Notes under the pieces: generated by a model
What the model was told of the DNA's origin: nothing
What the model saw: only the letters and a program-made list of their open reading frames with translations
Database searches by the model: none
Source: Chloroflexota bacterium
GTDB taxonomy: Bacteria > Chloroflexota > Limnocylindria > Limnocylindrales > CSP1-4
Length of the DNA stretch: 64,000 nt
Assembly (NCBI GenBank): GCA_017853275.1
Contig: JAFMJV010000006.1
Span: forward strand, 1-64,000
Reading direction: 5' to 3'
Position numbers and translations under genes: made by a program
Part shown: piece by piece, positions 33,691 through 41,894 of the stretch
How the letters are laid out: every line of letters begins with the position of its first letter
How positions within the stretch are numbered: the stretch's first letter is position 1

Positions 33691-35162
33691 CGATGCGCAT
33701 GGACGGGCCGGGCGGGCCGGAGACGGTGGACCTGCTCGTCCGCCACGGGCACCTCCTCGTGATGGATGACGCCGAGACCCGGATCGCGGATGGCGCGGTC
33801 GCGATCCGCGGCCGGACGATCGTGGCCGCGGGTCCGGATGCGGAGATCGCCGCGCGCTTCCGGGCCGCCCGGGAGATCGATGCGCGCGGTGCGCCGGTCC
33901 ACCCCGGTCTCGTGGAGACCCACCTCCACGCCTCCTTCCACACCTACCGCTGCGTCGTGCCGGACCACATGGCGGAGGAGGCGGTCTTCGATGCCATCGA
34001 GGCGCGCTTCTACAACACGGTGACGGACGAGGAGGAGGAGCTCGCCGTCCTCCTCGCCTCGCTGGAGATGATCCGCAACGGGACCACCTGCTTCCTGGAG
34101 GCCGGGACCGTCCTCGCCCCGGAAGCCGCCGCGCGTGCCGCGCAGACAGTGGGGATCCGGGCGATCCTCGGGGACACCTTCATCTGGGACCGGCCGGTCG
34201 GGCTTCAGATGGGCCAGGCCACGGGCGATGGTGCGCGCGGCGTCCCGAGCCGGCTCGTGCGGACGCCCGCGAGCCGGGAGGAGGCGCTCGCCGCGCTCGG
34301 CGGGGAGCTGCGCCGGAACGCCGATCCCGATGCGCTCGTGACCGGCCATGTCGCCGTCCTCGGGCTGGGCACCGCGAGCGAGGAGCTCCTCCTCGCCGCG
34401 AAGGCGGCCGCGGACGCTGCGGGCGTCGTCCTCAACTTCCACCATGCCTACAGCCCCGCGGATACCGCCGCGGACCGCGAGCGCTACGGAAAGGACCCGC
34501 TCCTCCACCTCGCGGAGATCGGCGTCCTCGGCCGGAACGTCACCCTGGGCCACGCGAACCACCTCACGGACGCGGAGTGCGAGGTCCTCCTCGCCACGGG
34601 GACGAGCCTCGCCTGGGCGCCCGCGGCGAGCATGGTCTGGGGCCACGGCGGCTCCCGCCACGGGCGTCATGCGGAGCTCTGGCGGCGGGGCCTGAACGTG
34701 GGGCTCGGCTCGGATTCCGCGAACTGGTCGAACGAGTTCGACCTCTTCCGCCAGGCGAACCTCGCGATACTCGCCACGCGGGAGGGGAAGGAGGACCGGA
34801 TGGCGCTCATGCCCGAGGAGGTCCTCGGCATGGCGATCCGCGGCGGCGCGCGCGCGGCGGGGATGGAGGACCGGATCGGGACGCTCACCGCCGGGAAGCG
34901 CGCCGACCTCGTCATCCACACCCCGGACCGGCCGGAGGCGATCCCCACCGGCGATCCGGTCCGGATGCTCATCGGGTCCGCACGCTCGCGGACCGTCCAC
35001 ACGGTGATCGTGGACGGGCGGGTCATCCTGGACGGCGGCCGCTTCCCGCACCTGGACGAGCCCGCGCTCCTGCGCCGGATCGATGCGGCGTCCCACGCGC
35101 TCCTCGCCCGGATGGGCGTGACGGTGGAGCGGAACCGGGTCCCGCCGCGGCGCGCCGTCTGA
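33687..35162 (+). CDS. Amidohydrolase, AtzA/TrzN/cytosine-deaminase-like
   Basis: A 491-residue metal-dependent hydrolase. A small beta domain at the N-terminus (VDLLVRHGHLLVMDDAETRIADGAVAIRGRTI) is followed by the metal HxH in VETHLHASFH, further ligands LNFHH and LGHANHLTD, and the catalytic Asp in GLGSDSANWSNE. Chlorohydrolases and deaminases of this group act on triazines, guanine, S-adenosylhomocysteine or hydroxyureas. It is coupled to a polyamine-type importer, so the imported compound is probably its substrate. It resembles the gene at 36390: shared NTVTDEEE, RNGTTCFLE and AELGVL/AEIGVL blocks. Confidence 0.88.
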   Translation: MTMRMDGPGGPETVDLLVRHGHLLVMDDAETRIADGAVAIRGRTIVAAGPDAEIAARFRAAREIDARGAPVHPGLVETHLHASFHTYRCVVPDHMAEEAVFDAIEARFYNTVTDEEEELAVLLASLEMIRNGTTCFLEAGTVLAPEAAARAAQTVGIRAILGDTFIWDRPVGLQMGQATGDGARGVPSRLVRTPASREEALAALGGELRRNADPDALVTGHVAVLGLGTASEELLLAAKAAADAAGVVLNFHHAYSPADTAADRERYGKDPLLHLAEIGVLGRNVTLGHANHLTDAECEVLLATGTSLAWAPAASMVWGHGGSRHGRHAELWRRGLNVGLGSDSANWSNEFDLFRQANLAILATREGKEDRMALMPEEVLGMAIRGGARAAGMEDRIGTLTAGKRADLVIHTPDRPEAIPTGDPVRMLIGSARSRTVHTVIVDGRVILDGGRFPHLDEPALLRRIDAASHALLARMGVTVERNRVPPRRAV

Positions 35163-35181
35163 CCGCGCGCGCCGGCCGCGC

Positions 35182-36342
35182 CTAGGCGGGGAGCGGCCGC
35201 GTCATCAGGTCGAGGTAGAGCTCCGCGGCCGTCTCCAGCTCCGCCACCGGGACCCACTCGTCCGCGGTGTGCGCCTGCTCGATCGAGCCGGGCCCGAGGA
35301 CGACCGCGGGGATCCCCGCCGCCGCGAAGGCGCTCGCGTCCGTCCCGTAGCCCGTCCCGACCGGCTCGCCGGGAAGACCGTACGCCTCCAGGGTGGCGCG
35401 GACGTGCGCCGCGAGCGGCCGGCCGATCGCCGGATCGAGCGTGGGATGGAGGACCTCCGCCACGACCTCCGCATCCACGCGCGGGTCCGCCGCACGGAGC
35501 TCCGCGAGAAGGGCACGGATCTCCGCCGCCACCGCGTGGACATCCTCGCCCGGCGCCACCCGCCGGTCGATCTCGATCTCGCAGACCGCGGGGATGATGT
35601 TCACCTGCTCGCCGCCGCGGATGACGTTCACGCTCCCCACGGCGGGACCGGTGAGCGGGTGGCTCGCGCGGAGGGAGGGGAGGTAGCGCTCCTCGAACGC
35701 GGTGAGGACGGGGAGCATCGCCCGGATCGCGGAGCGGCCGCGCGTGGGATCGGAGGAGTGCGCGGCCACCCCGGTCGTGCGGATCGTCTGGCGGACCACG
35801 CCGGTGTGGGCGATCACCGCGCGCAGCCCCGTGGGCTCCCCCACGATCGCGGCGGCGGGCGCGCCGGGAAGGAGCCCAAGACCGTCCGCGATGAAGGCAT
35901 CGATCCCCGCCCGCGCGATCTCCTCGTCCACGCTGAAGAGAAGCGCGACGGCCGGCGATCCCTCCACCGGGGCCGCAGCGCGCCGGGCGAGCGCGTGGAG
36001 CATCGCGGCGCCGGAGCCCTTCGTGTCGCACGCGCCGCGGCCGAAGATCCGGTCCCCCACCCGGGTCGCGGCGAAGGGCGGGACGGTCATCCCGGCCACG
36101 CCCACGGTATCCAGGTGGCTCTCGAAGACGATCGTCCGGGCACCGGGGGCGCCCGGGACGATGAGCAGGAGATCGTCCGCGTGACCGGCGACCGGGAAGC
36201 GGCGGACCGGGAGCCCGAGACGGCCCGCGAGCGCGGCGATCGCATCCCCAAGCGGCGCCTCTGCGCGGGCGCGCCCGGAGATCGCACCGTTGACGGAATC
36301 GACCGTCATCATCTCTGCCAACAGGTCGGTCACCGGGATCAT
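35182..36342 (-). CDS. M20-family peptidase/deacylase (ArgE/DapE type)
   Basis: A 386-residue zinc hydrolase. Metal ligands are FESHLDTVG (His, then catalytic Asp), GRGACDTKG (bridging Asp), SVDEEI (catalytic and metal Glu) and GYGTDASAF. The dimerisation domain contains VGSVNVIRGGEQVNIIPAVCEIEIDRR. Family members hydrolyse N-acyl amino acids or small peptides. Start ATG 36342 is chosen because a minus-strand TACGCT lies seven bases upstream, implying a leaderless mRNA, and no ribosome site is present; an ATG at 36387 would leave only 2 bases to the divergent gene. Confidence 0.88.
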   Translation of the reverse strand: MIPVTDLLAEMMTVDSVNGAISGRARAEAPLGDAIAALAGRLGLPVRRFPVAGHADDLLLIVPGAPGARTIVFESHLDTVGVAGMTVPPFAATRVGDRIFGRGACDTKGSGAAMLHALARRAAAPVEGSPAVALLFSVDEEIARAGIDAFIADGLGLLPGAPAAAIVGEPTGLRAVIAHTGVVRQTIRTTGVAAHSSDPTRGRSAIRAMLPVLTAFEERYLPSLRASHPLTGPAVGSVNVIRGGEQVNIIPAVCEIEIDRRVAPGEDVHAVAAEIRALLAELRAADPRVDAEVVAEVLHPTLDPAIGRPLAAHVRATLEAYGLPGEPVGTGYGTDASAFAAAGIPAVVLGPGSIEQAHTADEWVPVAELETAAELYLDLMTRPLPA

Positions 36343-36349
36343 CGGTGGC

Positions 36350-36355
36350 AGCGTA
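36350..36355 (-). promoter_or_regulatory. Candidate -10 element of a leaderless gene (TACGCT)
   Basis: Minus-strand TACGCT, seven bases upstream of the ATG at 36342, in the 47-base divergent spacer. The spacing fits transcription starting at the ATG itself. Confidence 0.4.
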
Positions 36356-36389
36356 GCGGCCGCGGACGCGGCGGAGGGAACGAGCACGC

Positions 36390-37817
36390 ATGGTGGACCA
36401 GGCGCCCGGCGCCCCGGAGGCTGCCGATCTCGTCATCCGGGACGCGTGGCTGATCACGATGGATGCGGAGCGGCGGATCTTCACGGACGGCGCGCTCGCG
36501 ATCCGCGGCCGGACGATCGTGGCGGCAGGGCCGGCGCGCGAGGTCCTCCCCCGGTTCACGGCGGCACGGACGATCTCCGCGCGGGGGGCGGTCGTCCACC
36601 CGGGCTTCATCGAGTGCCACAACCACGCCACGCTGCACACGATCCGCGGCGCGATCCCGGACACGATCTCCTGGGATGACGTCTCCCAGGACTTCTACGT
36701 CCCCTACTGGAACACGGTGACGGACGAGGAGGAGCACGCCGGGACCCTCCTCGCCTGCCTCGAGATGCTCCGCAACGGGACGACCTGCTTCCTCGAATCG
36801 GGGACCGCCTTCGAGCCGGACGTGGTGGCGCGGGCGGCGACCGCGCTCGGGATCCGCGCGCTCGTGGGCGACCCCTTCCTGTGGGACGTCGGCGGCTTCC
36901 ACGCCGACGCCCCGGAGGTCCGCCGCGCGCCGGCCACCACGGAGCGCGCGCTCCGGCTCCTCGGCGGGCAGCTGTGGCGGAACGCGGACCCGGATGCGCT
37001 CGTCCGGGGTCACATCGCGATCGTGGGGATGGGCTCCGCCAGCGATGAGCTGGAGCTCGCCGCCAAGACGGCCGCCGATGCCGCGGGCGTCGTCCTCAAC
37101 CAGCACCAGTCCTACTGCGCCACGGATGCCGCGGACGACGACCGGCGTCATGGGCGCCACCCGCTCGTCCACCTCGCGGAGCTCGGCGTCCTCGGCCCGA
37201 ACGCGATGTTCGCGCACATGAACGTCATCCGCGAGGACGAGGTCGCGCCGATCGTGGAGAGCGGGATGGCGATCAGCTGGAACGCGCCCGCCTCGATGAT
37301 GTGGGGCGTGGGCGGCGCGACCGGCGGCCGGCACGCGGAGCTCTACCGGGCGGGCGTCACCGTGGGTCTCGGCTCGGATTCCTCGAACTGGGCGAACAGC
37401 TTCGATATCGGCCGCGCGGCGACCCTCGCGATCCTCGCCGCCCGGGATGGCCGGCGCGACCGGTCGATCCTCACCGCGGAGGATGGCCTGACGATGGCGA
37501 CCGTGGGCGGGGCGCGCGCGACCGGTCTCTCCCACCTCATCGGCTCGCTCGAGCCGGGGAAGCGCGCGGACCTCGTCATCCGCACGGACGATCTCCCGGA
37601 GGCGCATCCGCCGACCGACCCGATCGCCGCGATCCTCTACGCGAGCGGGTCGAAGAGCGTGCGCACGGTCGTGGTGGATGGCCGGGTCGTCATCGAGGAC
37701 GGCCGGCCGGTCCTCCTGGACGCGGAGACCATCTACCGCGGGGCGGATGCCGCCGCGTCCGCCGTCCTCGGCCGGATGGGCTACCGGGCCCCGGCGCGCT
37801 GGCCGCGGATCGGCTGA
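36390..37817 (+). CDS. Amidohydrolase, AtzA/TrzN/cytosine-deaminase-like
   Basis: A 475-residue paralogue of the gene at 33687. The HxH is in IECHNHATLH, with later ligands FAHMNVI and the catalytic Asp in GLGSDSSNWANS. Conserved stretches shared with the paralogue include IRGRTIVAAGP, YWNTVTDEEE/FYNTVTDEEE and LRNGTTCFLE. It probably works on a related substrate. GGAGGGAACGAG lies upstream of the ATG. The gene converges with the mutarotase at 37825, and the two stop codons lie in a short palindrome. Confidence 0.88.
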   Translation: MVDQAPGAPEAADLVIRDAWLITMDAERRIFTDGALAIRGRTIVAAGPAREVLPRFTAARTISARGAVVHPGFIECHNHATLHTIRGAIPDTISWDDVSQDFYVPYWNTVTDEEEHAGTLLACLEMLRNGTTCFLESGTAFEPDVVARAATALGIRALVGDPFLWDVGGFHADAPEVRRAPATTERALRLLGGQLWRNADPDALVRGHIAIVGMGSASDELELAAKTAADAAGVVLNQHQSYCATDAADDDRRHGRHPLVHLAELGVLGPNAMFAHMNVIREDEVAPIVESGMAISWNAPASMMWGVGGATGGRHAELYRAGVTVGLGSDSSNWANSFDIGRAATLAILAARDGRRDRSILTAEDGLTMATVGGARATGLSHLIGSLEPGKRADLVIRTDDLPEAHPPTDPIAAILYASGSKSVRTVVVDGRVVIEDGRPVLLDAETIYRGADAAASAVLGRMGYRAPARWPRIG

Positions 37818-37828
37818 GGGCCCCTCAG
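37814..37828. terminator. Short palindrome holding both convergent stop codons
   Basis: CTGAGGGCCCCTCAG can fold as a 6-bp stem with a 3-base loop. It contains the TGA of the plus-strand amidohydrolase and the TGA of the minus-strand mutarotase in its two arms. Termination role is weakly supported because the stem is short and lacks a U-tract. Confidence 0.3.
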
Positions 37829-38136
37829 TCGAGCCGGAAGATCTCCGGCATCCAGGTCACGCCCTCGGTGGCGAGCTCGGGGACGAAGAGCTCGCGCATC
37901 GCCGCCCGCCAGCGCTCGGTCGCCTCGGACGCCGCCTCGGTCCGGAGGGCCTCCGCGTGGTCGCCGTCCAGCTCGTACTGGGCGAAGACCCGGTCCTGGA
38001 AGAGCCAGATCGAGTAGTCCCGGATCCCTGCCGCCCGGATCGCGTCCAGGACCTCCGGCCAGACGTTCGCGTGGGCCTCCACGTACTCGTCCACCTTCCC
38101 CGGCCGGAGCTGGGCCGTCCACGCGTAGCGTGCCAT
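37825..38136 (-). CDS. L-rhamnose mutarotase family protein
   Basis: A 103-residue RhaM-like protein: YVEAHANVWPEVLDAIRAAGIRDYSIWLFQDRVFAQYELDGD, with the His and WPE of the family, and C-terminal MPEIFRLD. It would equilibrate anomers of a 6-deoxy or related sugar. GGGAGGACGAG lies upstream. It follows the VOC-YCII fusion gene by 10 bases and is probably co-transcribed with it. Confidence 0.87.
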   Translation of the reverse strand: MARYAWTAQLRPGKVDEYVEAHANVWPEVLDAIRAAGIRDYSIWLFQDRVFAQYELDGDHAEALRTEAASEATERWRAAMRELFVPELATEGVTWMPEIFRLD

Positions 38137-38146
38137 CTCGTCCTCC

Positions 38147-38911
38147 CTACGCCGATGCGACGCGCCCGAAGGGGCGCACCTCGATGCCGGTCCAGATCCC
38201 CCGGACCGTGTAGATATCCTCCGCCGCCACCCGGCGGGCGGCCTCCGCATCCTCCGCACGGACGAGGAGGACGGAGCCGTCCAGCTGGTCGAGGAAGGCC
38301 CCCGCCTCGATGATCGTGCCCGCGCGCCGGAGCGCGGCGACCCGCTCCAGGTGCTCGGCGCGGACGGGGGTCCGGCGCTCGGCGGCATCGGGGGCATAGG
38401 TGCAGCGGACGAGCCAGACCGCCTCCGTGACGACCGGGTGCGGCGCGCTCGCGCCGGCGGGCCCGCGCTGGACGAGCTCCACGCGGATCCCATCCGGGTC
38501 GATGAGGTAGACGCTCCGGCCGCCGGTCCAGCGCCCGGCCGTGGGCTCCACCGGCGGGTTCACCGCGGCGCGGCCGGCGGCGATCGCGCGGGCGTGGATC
38601 GCATCGACGTCATCCACCTGGAAGCAGACGTGCGCCGTGCCGGGGTTCGCGGTCGCGGGGTCCACCGGCGTCCCCGCCGTGCCGCGGTACTCGAGGAGCT
38701 CGAGGAGCGTCCCGCTCGCGGGCTCGGCGAGGACGGCGATCGCGAGCGTCACCCCCGGGTAGCCGGTGACCGTGCGCAGGTAGGCATCGTCGCGGACCCC
38801 CTCTTCCAGGAGCCGGAGCCCGATGATGTCGCGGTAGTAGGCGACCGAGCGCGCAAGGTCCGCCACCTGGAGCCCGGTATGCCCGAAGGCGACCGTCCGG
38901 CCCGTTCCCAT
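38147..38911 (-). CDS. VOC (glyoxalase-like) domain fused to a YCII-related domain
   Basis: A 254-residue two-domain protein. Residues 1-160 are a vicinal-oxygen-chelate fold: GHTGLQVADLARSVAYYRDIIGLRL, TLLELLEYRG, AHVCFQVDDVDAIHARAIAAG and YLIDPDGIRVELVQ. Residues about 165-254 match the YCII type: HLERVAALRRAGTIIEAGAFLDQLDGSVLLVRAEDAE with a PFGR tail. VOC enzymes use metal to isomerise, epimerise or open rings; YCII domains may be lactone-isomerising or dehalogenase-like. The fusion suggests consecutive steps. Start ATG 38911 follows GGAGGTGG; a GTG six bases earlier is possible. Confidence 0.82.
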   Translation of the reverse strand: MGTGRTVAFGHTGLQVADLARSVAYYRDIIGLRLLEEGVRDDAYLRTVTGYPGVTLAIAVLAEPASGTLLELLEYRGTAGTPVDPATANPGTAHVCFQVDDVDAIHARAIAAGRAAVNPPVEPTAGRWTGGRSVYLIDPDGIRVELVQRGPAGASAPHPVVTEAVWLVRCTYAPDAAERRTPVRAEHLERVAALRRAGTIIEAGAFLDQLDGSVLLVRAEDAEAARRVAAEDIYTVRGIWTGIEVRPFGRVASA

Positions 38912-38967
38912 CTCCACCTGCAGCCACCTCCGCACGTCGCCACCGGCCCGAACGCCGGGGTCGAACG

Positions 38968-38977
38968 ATGCTAGGTT
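38968..38977. promoter_or_regulatory. Overlapping divergent -10 elements
   Basis: The plus strand carries TAGGTT at 38972-38977, ending six bases before the ATG at 38984. The minus strand carries TAGCAT at 38973-38968, 56 bases upstream of the ATG at 38911. The two share the central TA step, giving a symmetric AnnnTAnnnT element that could fire in both directions. Confidence 0.4.
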
Positions 38978-38983
38978 AGGGCG

Positions 38984-39727
38984 ATGGAGACCCCCCGCGT
39001 GCCGAGCATCCTCATCACCGGCGGAGCGTCCGGGATCGGCCGCGCCACCGCCCTCCTCCTCGCCCGCCGGGGCGCCCGCGTCCTCGTGGCGGACGTGGAC
39101 GATGCCGCGGCAGCCTCGCTCATCGCCGAGGCGGGGGAGGCCGCGGACCGGATCCGCTACCGGCGGACGGACGTGACGGACGAGGCGCAGGTCCGCGCCG
39201 CGGTGGCGGATGCGCTCGCCGCGCACGGAGGTCTGGATGCGCTCATCGCCGTCGCGGGCGTCATGCGCGGCCAGATGGTGGAGATCGGCGCGTTGGATGA
39301 GGCGACCTGGGATCTCGTCGTGGATACGAACCTGAAGGGCGCCTTCCTCGCCGCCAAGCACGCCGCGATCCCGATGCTCGCCGCCGGCCAGGGGACGATC
39401 GTCCTCGTCGGCTCCAAGGCCGGCGTGACCGCGGGGAGCGGCTCCTTCGCCTATGGCGCGAGCAAGGGCGGGACGCACGGGCTCGCGATGACCCTGGAGC
39501 GCCACCTGGGACCGAAGGGGATCCGGGTGAACGACCTCTGCCCGGGGGACGTGGATACCCCGCTCATGCGGCGCTCCCTGGACGAGGCGATCCGGAACGG
39601 CGCGGACCCCGTGGCGATCGAGCGGATCCGGGCCGGCCTCACGCCGCCGGCCGCGGTCGCCGACGTGATCGCCTTCCTCGTCTCGGACGCGGCGGCCGCG
39701 GTCCGCGGGACGGTCTTCACGGCATGA
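38984..39727 (+). CDS. Short-chain dehydrogenase/reductase (SDR) with shortened C-terminus
   Basis: A 247-residue SDR with TGGASGIG near residues 11-18, catalytic Ser in LVGSKAGVTAG and YGASK for Tyr/Lys. The chain ends at VRGTVFTA, about ten residues short of the glycine-rich tail (xDGGxxx) found in the other SDRs. The stop overlaps the next ATG as ATGA, and no DGG coding appears in other frames beyond it. The mRNA is probably leaderless: TAGGTT lies six bases upstream and no ribosome site is seen. It heads an operon of five genes to 43243. Confidence 0.85.
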   Translation: METPRVPSILITGGASGIGRATALLLARRGARVLVADVDDAAAASLIAEAGEAADRIRYRRTDVTDEAQVRAAVADALAAHGGLDALIAVAGVMRGQMVEIGALDEATWDLVVDTNLKGAFLAAKHAAIPMLAAGQGTIVLVGSKAGVTAGSGSFAYGASKGGTHGLAMTLERHLGPKGIRVNDLCPGDVDTPLMRRSLDEAIRNGADPVAIERIRAGLTPPAAVADVIAFLVSDAAAAVRGTVFTA

Positions 39728-40908
39728 GCGCACCGGAGACCCCCGCGCATCTCGTGGAGCTCCGGCGCCGGCTCCACCGGGAGCCCGAGCTGCGCTTCGC
39801 GGAGCACCGGACGGCGGCGCTCATGGCGGAGCGGGTGGCCGCGGCGGGCTACCGGGTCCGGACCGGCGTCGGCGGCACGGGGGTCGTGGCCACGCTGACC
39901 GGGAGCGCGCCCGGTCCCCATCTCCTCCTGCGCACGGACCTGGACGCGCTCCCGGTCCAGGACGCGAAGACCGTCCCCTGGGCCTCGGTCCACCCGGGCG
40001 TCACCCATGCCTGCGGCCACGACGTCCACATGACGGTCATCCTCGGGGTCGCGGAGCGGATCGCCGCGGAAGGGCTCCCCGCCGGCCGGCTCACCGTCGT
40101 CTTCCAGCCCGCCGAGGAGCGCCCATTCGGGGAGCCGAGCGGCGCGGAGGCGATGCTCGCGGACGGGGCGCTCGCGGACGGGACCCCGGACGCGATCCTC
40201 GGCCTCCACGCGTGGCCGGACCTGCCGGCCGGGACGATCGGCGTGGACGAGCGGATCGCGATGGCCTCCAAGGACGCCTTCTCCATCGGCCTGCGCGGGA
40301 AGGGCGGCCATGCGGCCACGCCGAGCCGGGGACGGGACGCGATCCTCGGCATCGCGGAGCTCGTGAGCGGGCTCCACGCGGCGATCGCACGGAGCGTGGA
40401 TGCGGGCGACCTCATCGCCTTCAACATCGGGACGGTCCATGGCGGCGCCTCCCAGAGCGTGGTGGCGGGCTCCGCGGAGGTGACCGGGACGCTGCGGACG
40501 GTCGATGCCGCGGTCCGCGCACGGCTCCGCGCGGTGATCGAGCGGGTCGCGGCAGGGATCGCGGCGGCCGGCGAGCTCGGGCTCGACCTGCGCTGGGCGG
40601 ACGAGATGCCCGCGATCGTGAACGACGCGCGCCTCGTCCGGCGGGCGCATGCGGTGGGTGCCGCCACGCTCGGCGCGGAGAACGTGCGCGCGATCGCGGT
40701 GCCGCCGATGACGGCGGATGACTTCGCGCGCTTCGCGGAGCTCGGCCCCGCCCTCTATCTCAAGCTCGGCGTGGCGGGCGGCGACCCCTGGCCGCCGCTC
40801 CACGCGAGCACCTTCGACGTGGATGAGCGCTGCATCGGGACGGGGGTGGCAGCGCTCCATGCGCTCGTGCGCGACCTCCTTGCCCGGCCGCTCGGGGAGG
40901 CCGGCTGA
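39724..40908 (+). CDS. M20-family amidohydrolase (hippurate hydrolase/IAA-amino acid hydrolase type)
   Basis: A 394-residue metal amidase. HLVELRRRLHREPELRF is the standard N-terminus; metal ligands are in HACGHDVHM, QPAEERP and the later HAWPD. The dimer domain holds KGGHAATPSRGRDAI. The family removes acyl groups from amino acids or opens amides. It overlaps the SDR by four bases, and its stop shares a base with the next ATG, so translation of SDR, amidase, oxidoreductase and MBL genes is chained. Confidence 0.9.
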   Translation: MSAPETPAHLVELRRRLHREPELRFAEHRTAALMAERVAAAGYRVRTGVGGTGVVATLTGSAPGPHLLLRTDLDALPVQDAKTVPWASVHPGVTHACGHDVHMTVILGVAERIAAEGLPAGRLTVVFQPAEERPFGEPSGAEAMLADGALADGTPDAILGLHAWPDLPAGTIGVDERIAMASKDAFSIGLRGKGGHAATPSRGRDAILGIAELVSGLHAAIARSVDAGDLIAFNIGTVHGGASQSVVAGSAEVTGTLRTVDAAVRARLRAVIERVAAGIAAAGELGLDLRWADEMPAIVNDARLVRRAHAVGAATLGAENVRAIAVPPMTADDFARFAELGPALYLKLGVAGGDPWPPLHASTFDVDERCIGTGVAALHALVRDLLARPLGEAG

Positions 40909-41894
40909 TGGGGAACGTGCGGATCGGGATCATCGGTGCCGGTGCGATGGGCGAGGCGCACGCGGGGGCGCTCGCGCAGCTGCCGGACGTGACGCTCGCG
41001 GGGATCGCCACGCGGACCCGGGGGCGCGGCGAGGAGCTCGCGGCGCGCTACGGGATCGGTGCGGTCCACCCGGATGCCGCGGCCCTCCTGGATGCGGGGG
41101 TGGACGGCGTCGTCATCGCGACGGGAGACAACGACCACGTCGCGCCCACCTGCCTTGCGCTCGAGCGCAGGGTCGCCGTCCTCCTGGAGAAGCCGATCGC
41201 CGGCGATGTCGCGGGCGCGGAGACGATCGCCGCGACCGTGGCGCGGACGGGCGGGATCCTCGTCCCGGGCCACATCCTCCGCTTCACCCTCCCCTACCAG
41301 CGGCTCCGCGCGGAGGTGGCGGCAGGGGCGCTCGGCGAGATCGTGGGCGTGGCGGCGCGGCGCGATCGGACGCGCGCGATCCACGAGCACTACACCTGGA
41401 TCCACCCCGCCTTCCTCACCTGCGTCCATGACATCGACCTCGCGCTCTGGATGACCGGCTCCCGCGTCGTGCGCGTCCGCGCCCTCGAGCACCGGGTGGC
41501 GGGCGATCCGCAGCCGGATATCGTCTGGGCCCAGGCGGAGCTCGCATCGGGCGCCCTCGCGACCTTCGCCACCGCCTACCTCCACCCCTCGGACGTGCCG
41601 GTCCCCACCTCGGACCGCTTCGAGCTCTTCGGGACGGGCGGCGTGGCCGCGGTCGATCTCACCCAGCCCGCGCTCGTCGTCCACGGCGCGCCGACCCGGG
41701 CCCCGGACTGGCTGATCGGGCTCGGGGACGGGACGGGGGCGATGGCGGAGGAGGCGCGCCACTTCGTCGCCTGCGTCCGCGCCGGCCGGCCCTCGCCGGT
41801 CATCGGCGTGGAGGACGCGCTCGCGGGGATCCGCGTGGCGGACGCGATCGTCCGCTCCGCGGCCTCGGGCGGCGGCGATATCCTCCTCCCCTGA
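40908..41894 (+). CDS. Gfo/Idh/MocA-family oxidoreductase
   Basis: A 328-residue dehydrogenase with Rossmann motif GIIGAGAMGEAHAGAL at residues 6-21, E-K-P motif in LLEKPIAGD, and the C-terminal domain containing HYTWIHPAFLTCVHDIDLALW. The His-Asp pair in that last block is typical of inositol and sugar dehydrogenases. It is less like the two other members in the window (3040, 55763). Its start shares base 40908 with the preceding stop. Confidence 0.9.
   Translation: MGNVRIGIIGAGAMGEAHAGALAQLPDVTLAGIATRTRGRGEELAARYGIGAVHPDAAALLDAGVDGVVIATGDNDHVAPTCLALERRVAVLLEKPIAGDVAGAETIAATVARTGGILVPGHILRFTLPYQRLRAEVAAGALGEIVGVAARRDRTRAIHEHYTWIHPAFLTCVHDIDLALWMTGSRVVRVRALEHRVAGDPQPDIVWAQAELASGALATFATAYLHPSDVPVPTSDRFELFGTGGVAAVDLTQPALVVHGAPTRAPDWLIGLGDGTGAMAEEARHFVACVRAGRPSPVIGVEDALAGIRVADAIVRSAASGGGDILLP

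Noticed and set aside
36343-36389. ATG at 36387 as start of the M20 peptidase
   Set aside because: It would leave two bases to the divergent gene and no room for promoters; a leaderless start at 36342 fits the TACGCT element and the family N-terminus.
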